In this document: positions 32,578 to 41,603 of the stretch, piece after piece
Position numbering within the stretch: position 1 is the first letter of the stretch
How the letters are laid out: each line of letters begins with the position of its first letter
Origin: CAZEHO01 sp964511945
GTDB lineage: Bacteria; Actinomycetota; Acidimicrobiia; Spongiisociales; UBA11373
Reading direction: 5' to 3'
Assembly (NCBI GenBank): GCA_964511945.1
Contig: CAZEHO010000021.1
Coordinates: forward strand, 1 to 50,038
DNA: 50,038 nucleotides
Notes under the pieces: model-generated
Seen by the model: only the letters and a program-made list of their open reading frames with translations
Told to the model about the DNA's origin: nothing
The model's database searches: none
Made by a program: the position numbers and the translations under genes

Positions 32578-35352
32578 CTAACCCGTATTCCTCAATCCGG
32601 TCGCGATCCCGTTCACGGTCAGCAGCAATGCCCGGTCGAGGTCGGGATCGCGGGCTTCCGACCTGCGGACCCGCTCGAGCAGCGACACCTGGAGGAGATT
32701 GATCGGATCGAGGTAGGCATCACGGATCTCGAGGGTTCGCCGCAACGCCGGATGGGCATCCAGCAACGCATCAGAGCCGGTGATGTCGAGGATCGCCGCC
32801 GTCGTGCGCTCGTGTTCGGCACGGATCGTGTCGAAGATTTCCCGCAGTTCTGGATCCACGAGATGGTCCACGTAGCGGCGGGCGACTGCCAGGTCGGTCT
32901 TGGCCAGGGTCATCTCGACATTGGCGATGAAGGTTCGGAAGAACGGCCAGTCGCTGTACATCTCGTCGAAGGCCTCGCCCCACCCGGCCTCGCGGGCATG
33001 GATGATTCCAGTTCCGACGCCGTACCAACCGGGAACGATCTGACGGGTCTGGGTCCAGCCGAACACCCAGGGGATTGCTCGCAGCCCGGTGAGTCCGGGG
33101 TCCGTCCCCGGCCTGCGGGTGGGGCGCGATCCGATGTTCATCGCGGCGAGTTCGTCGACCGGGGTTGCTTCCCGGAAGTAGTCGATCAGGCCGGGCCGTT
33201 CGACCAGGTCCCGATAGGTCGCGTACGCCCCATCCGAAATCACCGTCATCGCACCGAACCAGCGCTGCAAGACCCGGTCCGACTGACGGGCGGTGCGATG
33301 CATGATCGAGGCCTCCACCAGCGCCGCCAGGGTGAGCTCCAGATTGCGCCGTGCCAGGTCGGGGAGCCCGTACTTGTCCGAGATGACCTCGCCCTGCTCG
33401 GTGATCTTGATGTCGGCGTCGACGGTGCCGTACGGCTGCGCCAGGATGGCGTCGTTGGCCGGACCGCCACCCCGTCCAATCGTGCCGCCGCGCCCGTGGA
33501 ACATCCGGACTCGCACCCCATGAGCCGACCCGGCATCGTGCAGCGCCCGGGCGGCCCGGTACAGCTCCCATTGCGACGTAGTGATCCCGCTGTGTTTCGA
33601 CGAATCGGAATACCCCAGCATCACCTCTTGGACGTCACCCCGCAGCTGCACCAGCCGGCGGTACCGGGGATCCGATAGGAGCCGGTCGAGTGTCTCGCCT
33701 GCGGCCCGCACCTCATCAATGGTCTCGAACAGCGGGACGACACCGAGGCGGGCGATCCCGGCATGGAGATCGATCAAGCCGGCGTCGCGGGCGAGCACGA
33801 CCACGGCGAGGATGTCGTCGACGCCGCGGGTCTCGGAGACGATGTACGACTCGATGATGTGGTCGCCGTAGCGATCGAGGGCCTCGGCGATCGTGGAGAA
33901 CACCCCGGCGACGGTGACGGCTTCGGGGGTCAGTGCCGCCGTCGGCGGGGTGAGTGGCCGGCGGCTCTGCAGCTCATCGGAGAGGAGGACCTCACGCTCG
34001 GCCCGTCCGAGATCCGAGTACGGCTGGTCGAGTTCACCGGCCAGATCGAACAACTCGCCGAGGAGCAGGTGGTGCCGGGCCGCATGCTCCCGCACATCCA
34101 TTGTGGCCAGCCCGAACCCCATGGTGGCCACCCGCCGGATCAGAGTCCGCAGAGCTCCGTTGGCCAGCAGCTCGCCCTGGTTGGTCGACAGTGAGTCGGA
34201 CATTTCGAGCAGCTCGTCGAGGAGTTGTCGGGGAACCTCGTAGTCCTTCCCCGGCGTGTGCGGAGTCTCCGTTGCCAGCCGTTCCTGGGTGTTGAGGAGC
34301 CGCTGGTGGATGTAGGACAGCTTCATTCGGTACGACTCTCCGGCGCTGATGCGAGCGAACCGGGTGTAGGTGTCGGGGAGGTGATCCCGGTCCGCCGCCA
34401 GCGATGCCTCCAGTGCAGGAGAGATGCCGACGACCCGCTCGGAGGGGGACAGCTCGGCCGCCAGGTCCTCGACCGCGCCGATCAGGCTGCGCAGCCCGTG
34501 ATCGTGGTGCATGGCGAGGACCTCGAGGGTGACGTCGGGCGTCACGAACGGGTTACCGTCGCGATCCCCGCCCACCCAGGTGCCGAAATGAATCGGCGCC
34601 GCGTCAGCCGGCATGTGGACTCCGAGCCGGGCCAATTCCCGGTCGACGGTTTCGGTGAGTCGCCCGATCACGTCGCCGGCGATGCGCTCGAGATAGAACA
34701 GGGTGTTGCGCGCCTCGTCGACCGGGGTCGGGCGGGCAGTGCGGAGCTCGTCGGTCTGCCACATGAGGTCGATCGTCTCAGCTGTCCTGCGATCGATCGC
34801 GGCGATGTCGGCCAGGCCCGCTCGCGGGTCGGAACGGCGTTTGATCAGATCGGCGATGGTGCCCAGCTTCGTGAGCATCGAACGACGTGCCGCCTCGGTG
34901 GGATGGGCGGTGAACACGGGCCGGAGCTCGATCCGGCTCACGACGTCGGCGATGATCTCTCGGGGGATGTCCGCCTCTTCGATCCGGTCGACGGCCGCCT
35001 CCATCCAGCCGGTGCTCAGCCGGCTCCGGACGCCGAGGATGTCGATGCGGTGCGCCTGCTCGGCAACGTTGGCCAGGTAGAAGTACATGCTGAACGCTCG
35101 AACCAGGCGGGTGGCCGTCTCGAGGTTCAGCGAGGCGAGCAGCTCGTCGAGCTCACCGGCCCGCTCCGGGTCGGGTTGATCCCGCAGGTCACGGGTCAGA
35201 CCGCGAACCCGCTCGACGAGCTCGAGCAATTCCGCTCCCACCTGGCGAACCAGGGTTTCACCGAGCATGGTGCCGAGGCGCCTGATGTCGGCACGGAGCG
35301 CCGCGTCGTCGGCGTCGATGCGATCCGAGAGCGTTCTGTCCGGGGTCGTCAT
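32578..35352 (-). CDS. ppc: Phosphoenolpyruvate carboxylase
   Basis: PEPC carboxylates PEP to oxaloacetate and refills the TCA cycle. The 924-residue protein has the catalytic His 150 in FTAHPTEAARR. The other active-site segments are GYSDSSKHSGI, FHGRGGTIGRGGGP and RAIPWVFGWTQTR. The C-terminal TVNGIATGLRNTG is also present. ATG 35352 lies 8 nt from a TACCCT -10 box and is divergent from the epimerase-like gene. Full length argues that it is functional. Confidence 0.96.
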   Translation of the reverse strand: MTTPDRTLSDRIDADDAALRADIRRLGTMLGETLVRQVGAELLELVERVRGLTRDLRDQPDPERAGELDELLASLNLETATRLVRAFSMYFYLANVAEQAHRIDILGVRSRLSTGWMEAAVDRIEEADIPREIIADVVSRIELRPVFTAHPTEAARRSMLTKLGTIADLIKRRSDPRAGLADIAAIDRRTAETIDLMWQTDELRTARPTPVDEARNTLFYLERIAGDVIGRLTETVDRELARLGVHMPADAAPIHFGTWVGGDRDGNPFVTPDVTLEVLAMHHDHGLRSLIGAVEDLAAELSPSERVVGISPALEASLAADRDHLPDTYTRFARISAGESYRMKLSYIHQRLLNTQERLATETPHTPGKDYEVPRQLLDELLEMSDSLSTNQGELLANGALRTLIRRVATMGFGLATMDVREHAARHHLLLGELFDLAGELDQPYSDLGRAEREVLLSDELQSRRPLTPPTAALTPEAVTVAGVFSTIAEALDRYGDHIIESYIVSETRGVDDILAVVVLARDAGLIDLHAGIARLGVVPLFETIDEVRAAGETLDRLLSDPRYRRLVQLRGDVQEVMLGYSDSSKHSGITTSQWELYRAARALHDAGSAHGVRVRMFHGRGGTIGRGGGPANDAILAQPYGTVDADIKITEQGEVISDKYGLPDLARRNLELTLAALVEASIMHRTARQSDRVLQRWFGAMTVISDGAYATYRDLVERPGLIDYFREATPVDELAAMNIGSRPTRRPGTDPGLTGLRAIPWVFGWTQTRQIVPGWYGVGTGIIHAREAGWGEAFDEMYSDWPFFRTFIANVEMTLAKTDLAVARRYVDHLVDPELREIFDTIRAEHERTTAAILDITGSDALLDAHPALRRTLEIRDAYLDPINLLQVSLLERVRRSEARDPDLDRALLLTVNGIATGLRNTG

Positions 35353-35360
35353 GGGCGGGG

Positions 35361-35366
35361 AGGGTA
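35361..35366 (-). promoter_or_regulatory. -10 box of leaderless ppc (TACCCT)
   Basis: Minus-strand TACCCT is followed by 8 nt and ATG 35352. Confidence 0.5.
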
Positions 35367-35398
35367 GTGACCCGCCGGATTCCCGCGCAGACCGGCCG

Positions 35399-35404
35399 TA
35401 ACAT
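35399..35404 (+). promoter_or_regulatory. -10 box of leaderless epimerase-like gene (TAACAT)
   Basis: TAACAT is followed by 7 nt and ATG 35412. The divergent region shared with ppc is 59 bp. Confidence 0.5.
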
Positions 35405-35411
35405 CGCTCGA

Positions 35412-36401
35412 ATGCACTACTTCGTGACGGGTGCCACCGGCTTCATCGGCGGGTATGTGACCTCGCACCTGCTCGCCCAGGGGCATTCGGTCACCGCGCT
35501 CGTGCGAAGCCAGGCGCAAGCTCGCCAGCTGGCGGAGTACGGGGTCCGGCCGCAGGTCGGTGATTTACTCGACAAGGAGTCGCTGCGACGGGGGATGCGG
35601 CGCACCGATGGAGTGTTTCATCTGGCGGCGTGGCACCGCCTGTATGGGCGTCGGTATGCGAAGGTCGCCGAGGCCGTCAATGTCATCGGGACCCGCAACG
35701 TGCTCGAAGTGATGCGGGATCTCCGCATCGAGCGCGGGGTGTACACGAGCGGACTGCTGGTCCACGGCAACACCCGGGGTAAGGTCGTGACCGAATCCGA
35801 TGTCCCCTCGGGGCGGCACTCCACCGTTGTGGGGCGGACGAAGTGGGAGGCCCACTACCAGGTGGCGCTTCCGATGATCCGCAACGGCCTCCCGCTCGTG
35901 ATCGTGATGCCGGGCACGGTGTACGGACCGGGCGATACCAGCCGGCTCGGTGCGCTGCTGGCCCGCCATCTTCGGGGTCGGTCGCCGGTCGTGCCGACCA
36001 GGACCAGCTTCAGCTGGGCCCATGCCTCAGACATCGGTTGGGGTCATCTCCTGGCGATGGAACGGGGCAGGCCCGGCCAGACCTACGTGATGTGTGGTCC
36101 GGCCCACACCATGCGTGAGGTGTTCACCGAGGCAGGGCGCCTGGTGGGGAAGCGCCGGGATCCGCTCCCGGTGCCCTGGATCGGCGTCCGCGCCGCTGCT
36201 GCCGCCCTCGGGCTGCTCCGCCTGCCGTTCCCGCCGCTCGGACCGATGGCCGAGCGGGCGCGGGCGATCGCCGGGGTCACGCTGCTGGGGGACGATGGGC
36301 GGGCTCGCCGCGAGCTCGGTTTCGACCCGCGCCTCCTCGACGAGGGCCTGCCCGACACGGTCCGATCGCTCCTCGAGCAACTCATGGATCAGGTCAAGTA
36401 G
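35412..36401 (+). CDS. Extended SDR, NAD-dependent epimerase/dehydratase-like protein
   Basis: A 329-residue extended short-chain dehydrogenase. The Rossmann motif is VTGATGFIGGYV (5-16), followed by GDLLD and FHLAAWHR. The usual YxxxK catalytic pair reads VGRTK: Lys 144 is kept but the Tyr position is Val 140. Ser 113 in YTSG is kept. MPGTVYGPGD and the C-terminal half are typical of sugar or steroid/dihydroflavonol-type SDRs. Loss of the Tyr suggests altered chemistry or a binding role. The substrate is unknown. A hairpin follows the stop. Confidence 0.82.
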   Translation: MHYFVTGATGFIGGYVTSHLLAQGHSVTALVRSQAQARQLAEYGVRPQVGDLLDKESLRRGMRRTDGVFHLAAWHRLYGRRYAKVAEAVNVIGTRNVLEVMRDLRIERGVYTSGLLVHGNTRGKVVTESDVPSGRHSTVVGRTKWEAHYQVALPMIRNGLPLVIVMPGTVYGPGDTSRLGALLARHLRGRSPVVPTRTSFSWAHASDIGWGHLLAMERGRPGQTYVMCGPAHTMREVFTEAGRLVGKRRDPLPVPWIGVRAAAAALGLLRLPFPPLGPMAERARAIAGVTLLGDDGRARRELGFDPRLLDEGLPDTVRSLLEQLMDQVK

Positions 36402-36405
36402 CCGC

Positions 36406-36426
36406 GTGCCGGCCTGCTGCCGGCAC
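36406..36426 (+). terminator. Hairpin after epimerase-like gene
   Basis: GTGCCGGC (36406-36413) and GCCGGCAC (36419-36426) form an 8-bp perfect stem around CTGCT, 4 nt after the stop codon. No T-tract follows. Confidence 0.55.
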
Positions 36427-36528
36427 CTTGGAGGCGTTCCTTCCGATCCTTGCGGCTCGTCGGGAAACAGCGCCCGACCGGTGCCATTGCCTGTTGTACT
36501 CTTCAGTCAGGCGAATCCGGGAACGCAG

Positions 36529-36933
36529 ATGGCAGAGCATCTCGAAGGTGTGATCCTCGATGTCACGCCGGGATCAGCAGCGATCGATGAGGAATTCCTG
36601 TCCGCGCTGGGACATCCGGTCCTGGTGTGCCACGGTCCTGCGGAGCGGGAGTGCCCGCTGCTTGCCGAAGGCGCCTGCGACATGATCGACCGTGCCCACG
36701 GGGTGATCTTCAAGCTCGATCTGGATCGGCCTCATCATCGGGCCATCCTCGGCCGGTATCAGCAGATCCTGGCTGAGGACGTCCCGATCCGGGCGGTGGT
36801 CAGCGAGGAGCAGTCGACCCGTTACACCGATCTGCTCAACGGTGTCCAGGTCTGGACCCACGATCCGACGATCGGTGAGCTCGACGGATTCGCCGCCGAG
36901 GTGGAGGCGGCCGACGATACGCGCCTCGAGTAG
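36529..36933 (+). CDS. Conserved-looking hypothetical protein
   Basis: A 134-residue acidic soluble protein with no signal peptide or membrane segment. Notable features are two Cys in a VCHGPAERECPLLAEGACD segment (three Cys in all, about 34-50), then FKLDLDRPHHRAILGRYQQIL, and a C-terminal acidic helix. The repeated alternation of strand and helix suggests a small alpha/beta domain, possibly response-regulator-like in outline but without the phosphoacceptor pattern. I recognise no family. It is transcribed with, or just ahead of, pepN (36 nt gap). TACTCT at 36497-36502 may be its -10. Confidence 0.65.
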   Translation: MAEHLEGVILDVTPGSAAIDEEFLSALGHPVLVCHGPAERECPLLAEGACDMIDRAHGVIFKLDLDRPHHRAILGRYQQILAEDVPIRAVVSEEQSTRYTDLLNGVQVWTHDPTIGELDGFAAEVEAADDTRLE

Positions 36934-36969
36934 CCGGCCGCCCGGAGTGCGGCCATCCAAGGAGCCACG

Positions 36970-39543
36970 ATGCAGCCCAGTGATGTGAGCCAGGACCGCC
37001 TGACGCGCGAGGAGGCCGAAGCCCGCGCCGATCAAGTGTCGGGCATCTCGTATGTGATCGATCTCGAGTTCGAGGCAGGTGCCAAGGGGTTCCGCGGCGA
37101 CACCACGATCTCGTTCGACCACGCCGGCGGCGACACCTTCCTCGAATGGATCGGCGGACGGATCGAGCGGTTTGAACTCAACGGCTATCTTGTCGAACCG
37201 GCGTGGGACGGTACCCGGATCTCCTTGCCGGCGGCGTCGCTGAGCGATGGTCACAACGAAGTCCGGGTGACCTATGAGCGGCCGTACGACCACACCGGCG
37301 AGGGTCTTCACCAGTTCATCGATCCGACCGACGGAAACGAATACCTCTACACCCAGTTCGAGCCCTACTCGGCTCACCGGGTATTCCCCTGCTTCGATCA
37401 GCCCGACCTCAAGGCGGGCTTCACGGTGTCGGTGACGGCCCCGGCGGGGTGGAAGGTGGTCACGGCCGGGAAGATGCTCGATCGGGAGGACGCCGGCGAC
37501 GGGCGGTACCGGCACCTCTTCGCCGAAACGGTGCCGTTCAGCACGTACCTGCTGGCAGTGTGCGCCGGTCCGTTCCACCAGGTGACCGATGTGCACGGCG
37601 AGATCCCGCTCGGGTTGTTCTGCCGTGCGTCCCTTGCCGATCACCTCGACGCTGAACCGCTCTTCGAGCTCACCAAGCGGGGCCTCGACTTCTTCTCCTC
37701 GTTCTTCGATCAGCCGTACCCGTTCGAGAAGTACGACCAGCTGTTCGTGCCCGAGTTCAATTGGGGCGGCATGGAGAACGTCGCCGCGGTCACCTACACC
37801 GACTTGGTGGTGTTCCGGGATCCACCGACCGAGGACCAGTTGCTGCGCCGTGCCGAGTACTTCATGCACGAGATGGCCCATATGTGGTTCGGCGATCTCG
37901 TCACCCTCCGGTGGTGGAGTGACCTGTGGCTCAACGAGTCCTTCGCATCGTTCGTCGGCTACATGGCCCTCGATGCCGTCGGCGGCTGGCCGTCGGTGTG
38001 GCAGGACTTCAACTACCGGATGAAGCTGTGGGCGTACCGGGAGGATCAGCGTCCGACCACCCACCGCGTCGCCGACGACGTGCCCTCCACCGCAGAGACG
38101 TTCCTCAACTTCGACGGCATCACCTACGGGAAGGGTGCCGCCGTGCTCAAGCAGCTCGTCGCCACCATCGGGGTCGACGCGTTCCGCGACGGGATGCGGC
38201 TTTACTTCCGCCGCCATCGCTTCGACAACGCCTCCCTGGCGGACTTCCTTGCCGCCCTGCAGGCCGGGAGTGGCATCGACCTGGTCCACTGGGCGGCACG
38301 GTGGCTGAAGACGGCGTCGCTGAACACGATCGCGGCGGAGTGGGAGACTCGGGACGGGAAGATCTCATCCTTCGACGTGACCCAGGGTGTTCCCGAGGAG
38401 CACCCGGTCCTGCGGCCCCACGCCATGGAGGTGGCACTCATCGGAGAGGGTGGCTCGGCCCGGACCATCGGGGCCGCCATCGAAAAGGACCGTCAGGAGC
38501 TGGATGAAGCGATCGGGCTTCCGGGCCCGCTGTTCGTGTTCCCCAATCACGGTGATCACGATTACGCCAAGGCTGTGCTCGATCCGGTGTCGGTTGCCTG
38601 GGCGCAGCAGCACATTCGGGAGATCAACGACCCGCTGCTTCGGCTGCAGGTCTGGTCGTCACTGTGGGAGATGGTCCGCGATGCGCAGTGGTCGTCCCTC
38701 GACTACCTGACCCTGATCCGGAACGCTCTCCCCGGGGAGCAGGACATGACCATCGTGCAGATGGTTACGGCCACCGCGACCGCAGCCGTTGCCCGCTACG
38801 TGCCCGAGGAGCTGATCGACGGCGAAGCATCGAAGTTCGTTGCCGCCGCTCGCCGCGGCATCGACCTGGCCGCACCCGGCGACCTCCGGGTGCTGTGGGC
38901 AAGGGCGCTCCTCCGGCTGGCGGTCACGCCGGATGATGCTCGCACCGCCGCCACCCTCATCGACGTCCCACCGAACGGGCTCGCGGTCGATCAGGATATG
39001 CGCTGGTCCATCGCCATCCGATGGATTGCGCTCGGAATCGACGGTGCCGACGAACGCCTCGGTTCCGAGGTCGCCCGCGATCGATCCGATCGTGGGGAGC
39101 GAGCTGCTCTCACCGCCTTGGCATCCCGTCCCGACCCGGCGGTCAAAGATGAGGTGTGGGAGCGGATTCACCAGCAGGGGTACGACTCGCTGGCGCTGGC
39201 CATGGCCGCCGCCGCCGGGTTCTGGCGGCGCAATCAGCGGGACCTGGTGGAACCGTTCGTCCCGCAGTTCTTCGACGGTCTCACCGGGGTGTTCGGGACG
39301 TGGGAGGCGGAGGCCGCCCGGGCGTACTACCAGACGTTCTTCCCGGCGTACCGGGTCGAAGCATCTACCCGGGATGCGGTGTCCAAGGTGCTTGCCAGGC
39401 TCGACCTAGGCCCGATGCTGCGGCGGAAGTTGACGGAGACCGACCACGATCTGCAGCGGGCGCTCAACGGCCGCAAGCTGGCTGCGGCATCCGGGGCCGT
39501 CGCCGAGCCCGCGGAGGCGGCTTCGGAACCCGAACCTTCCTGA
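36970..39543 (+). CDS. pepN: Aminopeptidase N (M1 family)
   Basis: An 857-residue cytosolic zinc aminopeptidase that removes N-terminal residues from peptides. The N-terminal beta-saddle domain ends near 190. The exopeptidase motif GGMEN is at 266-270. The zinc site HEMAH is at 300-304, with the third ligand Glu 323 eighteen residues further on. FHQVTD- and CFDQPDLKAG-type segments and a long helical C-terminal domain are as in actinobacterial PepN. AAGGAG at 36959-36964 is the ribosome binding site. Its end is 3 bp from the convergent LCP gene. Confidence 0.95.
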   Translation: MQPSDVSQDRLTREEAEARADQVSGISYVIDLEFEAGAKGFRGDTTISFDHAGGDTFLEWIGGRIERFELNGYLVEPAWDGTRISLPAASLSDGHNEVRVTYERPYDHTGEGLHQFIDPTDGNEYLYTQFEPYSAHRVFPCFDQPDLKAGFTVSVTAPAGWKVVTAGKMLDREDAGDGRYRHLFAETVPFSTYLLAVCAGPFHQVTDVHGEIPLGLFCRASLADHLDAEPLFELTKRGLDFFSSFFDQPYPFEKYDQLFVPEFNWGGMENVAAVTYTDLVVFRDPPTEDQLLRRAEYFMHEMAHMWFGDLVTLRWWSDLWLNESFASFVGYMALDAVGGWPSVWQDFNYRMKLWAYREDQRPTTHRVADDVPSTAETFLNFDGITYGKGAAVLKQLVATIGVDAFRDGMRLYFRRHRFDNASLADFLAALQAGSGIDLVHWAARWLKTASLNTIAAEWETRDGKISSFDVTQGVPEEHPVLRPHAMEVALIGEGGSARTIGAAIEKDRQELDEAIGLPGPLFVFPNHGDHDYAKAVLDPVSVAWAQQHIREINDPLLRLQVWSSLWEMVRDAQWSSLDYLTLIRNALPGEQDMTIVQMVTATATAAVARYVPEELIDGEASKFVAAARRGIDLAAPGDLRVLWARALLRLAVTPDDARTAATLIDVPPNGLAVDQDMRWSIAIRWIALGIDGADERLGSEVARDRSDRGERAALTALASRPDPAVKDEVWERIHQQGYDSLALAMAAAAGFWRRNQRDLVEPFVPQFFDGLTGVFGTWEAEAARAYYQTFFPAYRVEASTRDAVSKVLARLDLGPMLRRKLTETDHDLQRALNGRKLAAASGAVAEPAEAASEPEPS

Positions 39544-39546
39544 GCG

Positions 39547-41187
39547 TCAGGGGGTGCTGCACGCCTGATCGAGCGACGGTGCGCCGAGAACGGTGATGGC
39601 TTCTTCCGGCGGTGAGGTGAGCGCGATCCGGACCCGCTCCCGGATGAGGTCCACGTTGGCGACCGGGTACACCCCTGCGGCCGAGCGTGTCACGTACGAC
39701 AATCCCGATCCGGCCAGATCCGGGGCATTCGGAACGAAACGAAGCGACACGACGGCATTGGTGTCCACCCCGGCCGCCAGATCGATCAGGTTGGTGAACT
39801 CGGCGACACGGACGTCCATGACGATGCTCGTTCGGGCAACCGCGGAGATCTCCGGGAGGCGCTGGAAGAGGGTTACCGCATCAAGCTGCTCGGCAACGGC
39901 GTCGAGCAGACATCGCTGGCGGTCCATACGGAAGTAGTCCGAATCCTGCTGACGAACCCTCGCGTAGGCGAGGGCAGTGAGCCCATCGAAGTGGTAGTCA
40001 CCCGGTGGGATCACGATGTCGCGCAGCGTTCCATCCGGCTGGACCTGGTTGGGATCGGAGACGCCCTTGACCACGGTGATCTCGACTCCGCCGAGGGCGT
40101 CGATGAGTTCAACGAACCCATCGAGTGCGACGAGCACCACCTTGTCGACCTCAAGGTCGAGGAGATTGCCGATGATTGCCTTGACGGCGTTGATGCCGGA
40201 GTTCGGGCCGCCCGGGAATAGCGCAGGGTTCGCCAGACCCTCGGCGTAGATGGTGTTGGCGAGCCCAGGCAAGCAGCCGCATCCCCACGCGTCGTGCGCC
40301 GGATGGTCGACAGGGATCGGCAACTGGCGCAGATTGCGGGGGACAGAGAACATCACCGCGCCGTCGCCGGCCGAATCCACGCTGACGACGATGATGGTAT
40401 CGGTCCGAATCCCAACTCGGCCCCGCCCCGAGTCGCCACCGAGAAGCGCGATGGTGAGCCGGCCGTCATCTCCGGCGATCGGGTGGAATCCGGGTGCGGT
40501 GGTGGTCGTGGTGAGCGGAACGCCGGTCGTTGTGGTGACGGGGGCGGTGGTGGCCGTAGTCACGGTCTCTGGTGCGGTTGTCGCTGGTGGTTCGAACGGA
40601 TCGGGGACGGTTGTTGCGAGTCGAGTGGGGCGTGTTGCCGGGGTGACGTCGGTCGTGGTTGGCGCCTGCGTCGTGCCGGGTGCCGCGGTGGTATCACCAA
40701 ACCCGGGGTCGGCGGTGAAGTCGTAGGTGGCCAGGTCGTACAGCGCCATGTTGCGCCGTGCCGCCCATGCATGGGGGGCAACGACGATGACCGCCAGCAT
40801 CGCCAGCACCACAGTTGTCGCCACGGGGCGCCACCGGCGGCGGAGGTCCGATCCGGCGGCAAGTCGGAACGCATCGACGATCGTTGCCACCCGGAAGACC
40901 AGGACCGCGCCGTTCACTGCAAGCAACCCGAGCAGCAGGGCCGGATGCTCCAGGAAGGGTTCGGCAACCCGAATGGCGATGGCGATGTCGTTTGTGACGA
41001 AGAGTGCCGCGGCAAGCAGCCCGACCGGCAGCACGGAGAGGATCGAGACCGAAACGAGCGCCCACCCGGCGCGCCGGTACCCGAGATAGAGGTGTCCGGC
41101 CCCCGGGATCATCGCGGATAGCGATGCGGCGATCAGGGGCCGACGTGTGGGCCCCCGTTGGGGCTCGGTCGGTCCGGCGTCCGGCAC
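39547..41187 (-). CDS. LytR-CpsA-Psr (LCP) family protein with N-terminal membrane bundle
   Basis: LCP proteins transfer polyprenyl-linked glycopolymers to peptidoglycan on the cell surface. The 546-residue protein starts with three or four membrane helices (about 15-130), including an IPGAGHLYLGYRRAGW motif like that of TM2-type modules. It then has a Thr/Val/Pro-rich linker (about 180-235). The LCP domain follows, with LLGGDSGRGRVGIRTDTIIV, FSVPRNL, LVALDGFVELIDALGGVEI and LAYARVRQQDSDYFRMDRQR. Standard LCP proteins have one anchor helix, so the bundle is unusual. GTG 41187 is favoured; GTG 41193 is also possible. Confidence 0.88.
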   Translation of the reverse strand: MPDAGPTEPQRGPTRRPLIAASLSAMIPGAGHLYLGYRRAGWALVSVSILSVLPVGLLAAALFVTNDIAIAIRVAEPFLEHPALLLGLLAVNGAVLVFRVATIVDAFRLAAGSDLRRRWRPVATTVVLAMLAVIVVAPHAWAARRNMALYDLATYDFTADPGFGDTTAAPGTTQAPTTTDVTPATRPTRLATTVPDPFEPPATTAPETVTTATTAPVTTTTGVPLTTTTTAPGFHPIAGDDGRLTIALLGGDSGRGRVGIRTDTIIVVSVDSAGDGAVMFSVPRNLRQLPIPVDHPAHDAWGCGCLPGLANTIYAEGLANPALFPGGPNSGINAVKAIIGNLLDLEVDKVVLVALDGFVELIDALGGVEITVVKGVSDPNQVQPDGTLRDIVIPPGDYHFDGLTALAYARVRQQDSDYFRMDRQRCLLDAVAEQLDAVTLFQRLPEISAVARTSIVMDVRVAEFTNLIDLAAGVDTNAVVSLRFVPNAPDLAGSGLSYVTRSAAGVYPVANVDLIRERVRIALTSPPEEAITVLGAPSLDQACSTP

Positions 41188-41270
41188 GGTCACATTCTTA
41201 TGACGCCGGGACTGCGGCCGCGAGTTCCCGGAGGAGGGATGCAATAGGAAGGACTACACCAGGCGACTGA

Positions 41271-41276
41271 TACGCT
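41271..41276 (+). promoter_or_regulatory. -10 box of leaderless small membrane gene (TACGCT)
   Basis: TACGCT is followed by 7 nt and GTG 41284. Confidence 0.5.
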
Positions 41277-41283
41277 GGCCGTC

Positions 41284-41541
41284 GTGAGTTCGATCTGGCT
41301 GCTTGCCCAAACCGTTCCCGACGAGATCGTCGAGCGCATCCCCGATGATCTGCGAGAGCGCGGGGCCGAAATCGTCGCCGAAGTGCAGGCGAACCCGGCA
41401 CTGCTGGTCATCCTGGTGGTGATCGGGGTTGTGTCCGCGATGATCTTCTTCTGGGGCGTCGTCAAGCAGTTGTTCAAGGCGGCAATCTTCGCCGGCATCG
41501 CCAGCGCGGGAGCCTGGTACTGGTTCTTCAACATCAGATAG
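41284..41541 (+). CDS. Small membrane protein of unknown function
   Basis: An 85-residue protein with an amphipathic N-terminal helix (DEIVERIPDDLRERGAEIVAEVQ). Two closely spaced hydrophobic segments follow at about 38-58 and 64-83, rich in aromatic residues near the end (WYWFF). The leaderless GTG and a hairpin after the stop support a real transcription unit. I recognise no family. Confidence 0.65.
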   Translation: MSSIWLLAQTVPDEIVERIPDDLRERGAEIVAEVQANPALLVILVVIGVVSAMIFFWGVVKQLFKAAIFAGIASAGAWYWFFNIR

Positions 41542-41543
41542 CG

Positions 41544-41560
41544 ACCAGCTAAGAGCTGGT
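41544..41560 (+). terminator. Short hairpin after small membrane gene
   Basis: ACCAGCT (41544-41550), loop AAG, AGCTGGT (41554-41560) starts 3 nt after the stop codon at 41539-41541. The stem is perfect but only 7 bp, without a T-tract. Confidence 0.45.
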
Positions 41561-41590
41561 GGCCGATTCTGTCCTACGCCGGCGGCGATC

Positions 41591-41596
41591 TACCCT
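41591..41596 (+). promoter_or_regulatory. -10 box of leaderless serA (TACCCT)
   Basis: TACCCT is followed by 7 nt and GTG 41604. Confidence 0.5.
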
Positions 41597-41603
41597 CCAG
41601 ACC

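Noticed and set aside
40480..40720. Low-complexity GT-rich stretch as a regulatory repeat
   Set aside because: It is the coding sequence of the Thr/Val/Pro-rich linker of the LCP protein read from the other strand.
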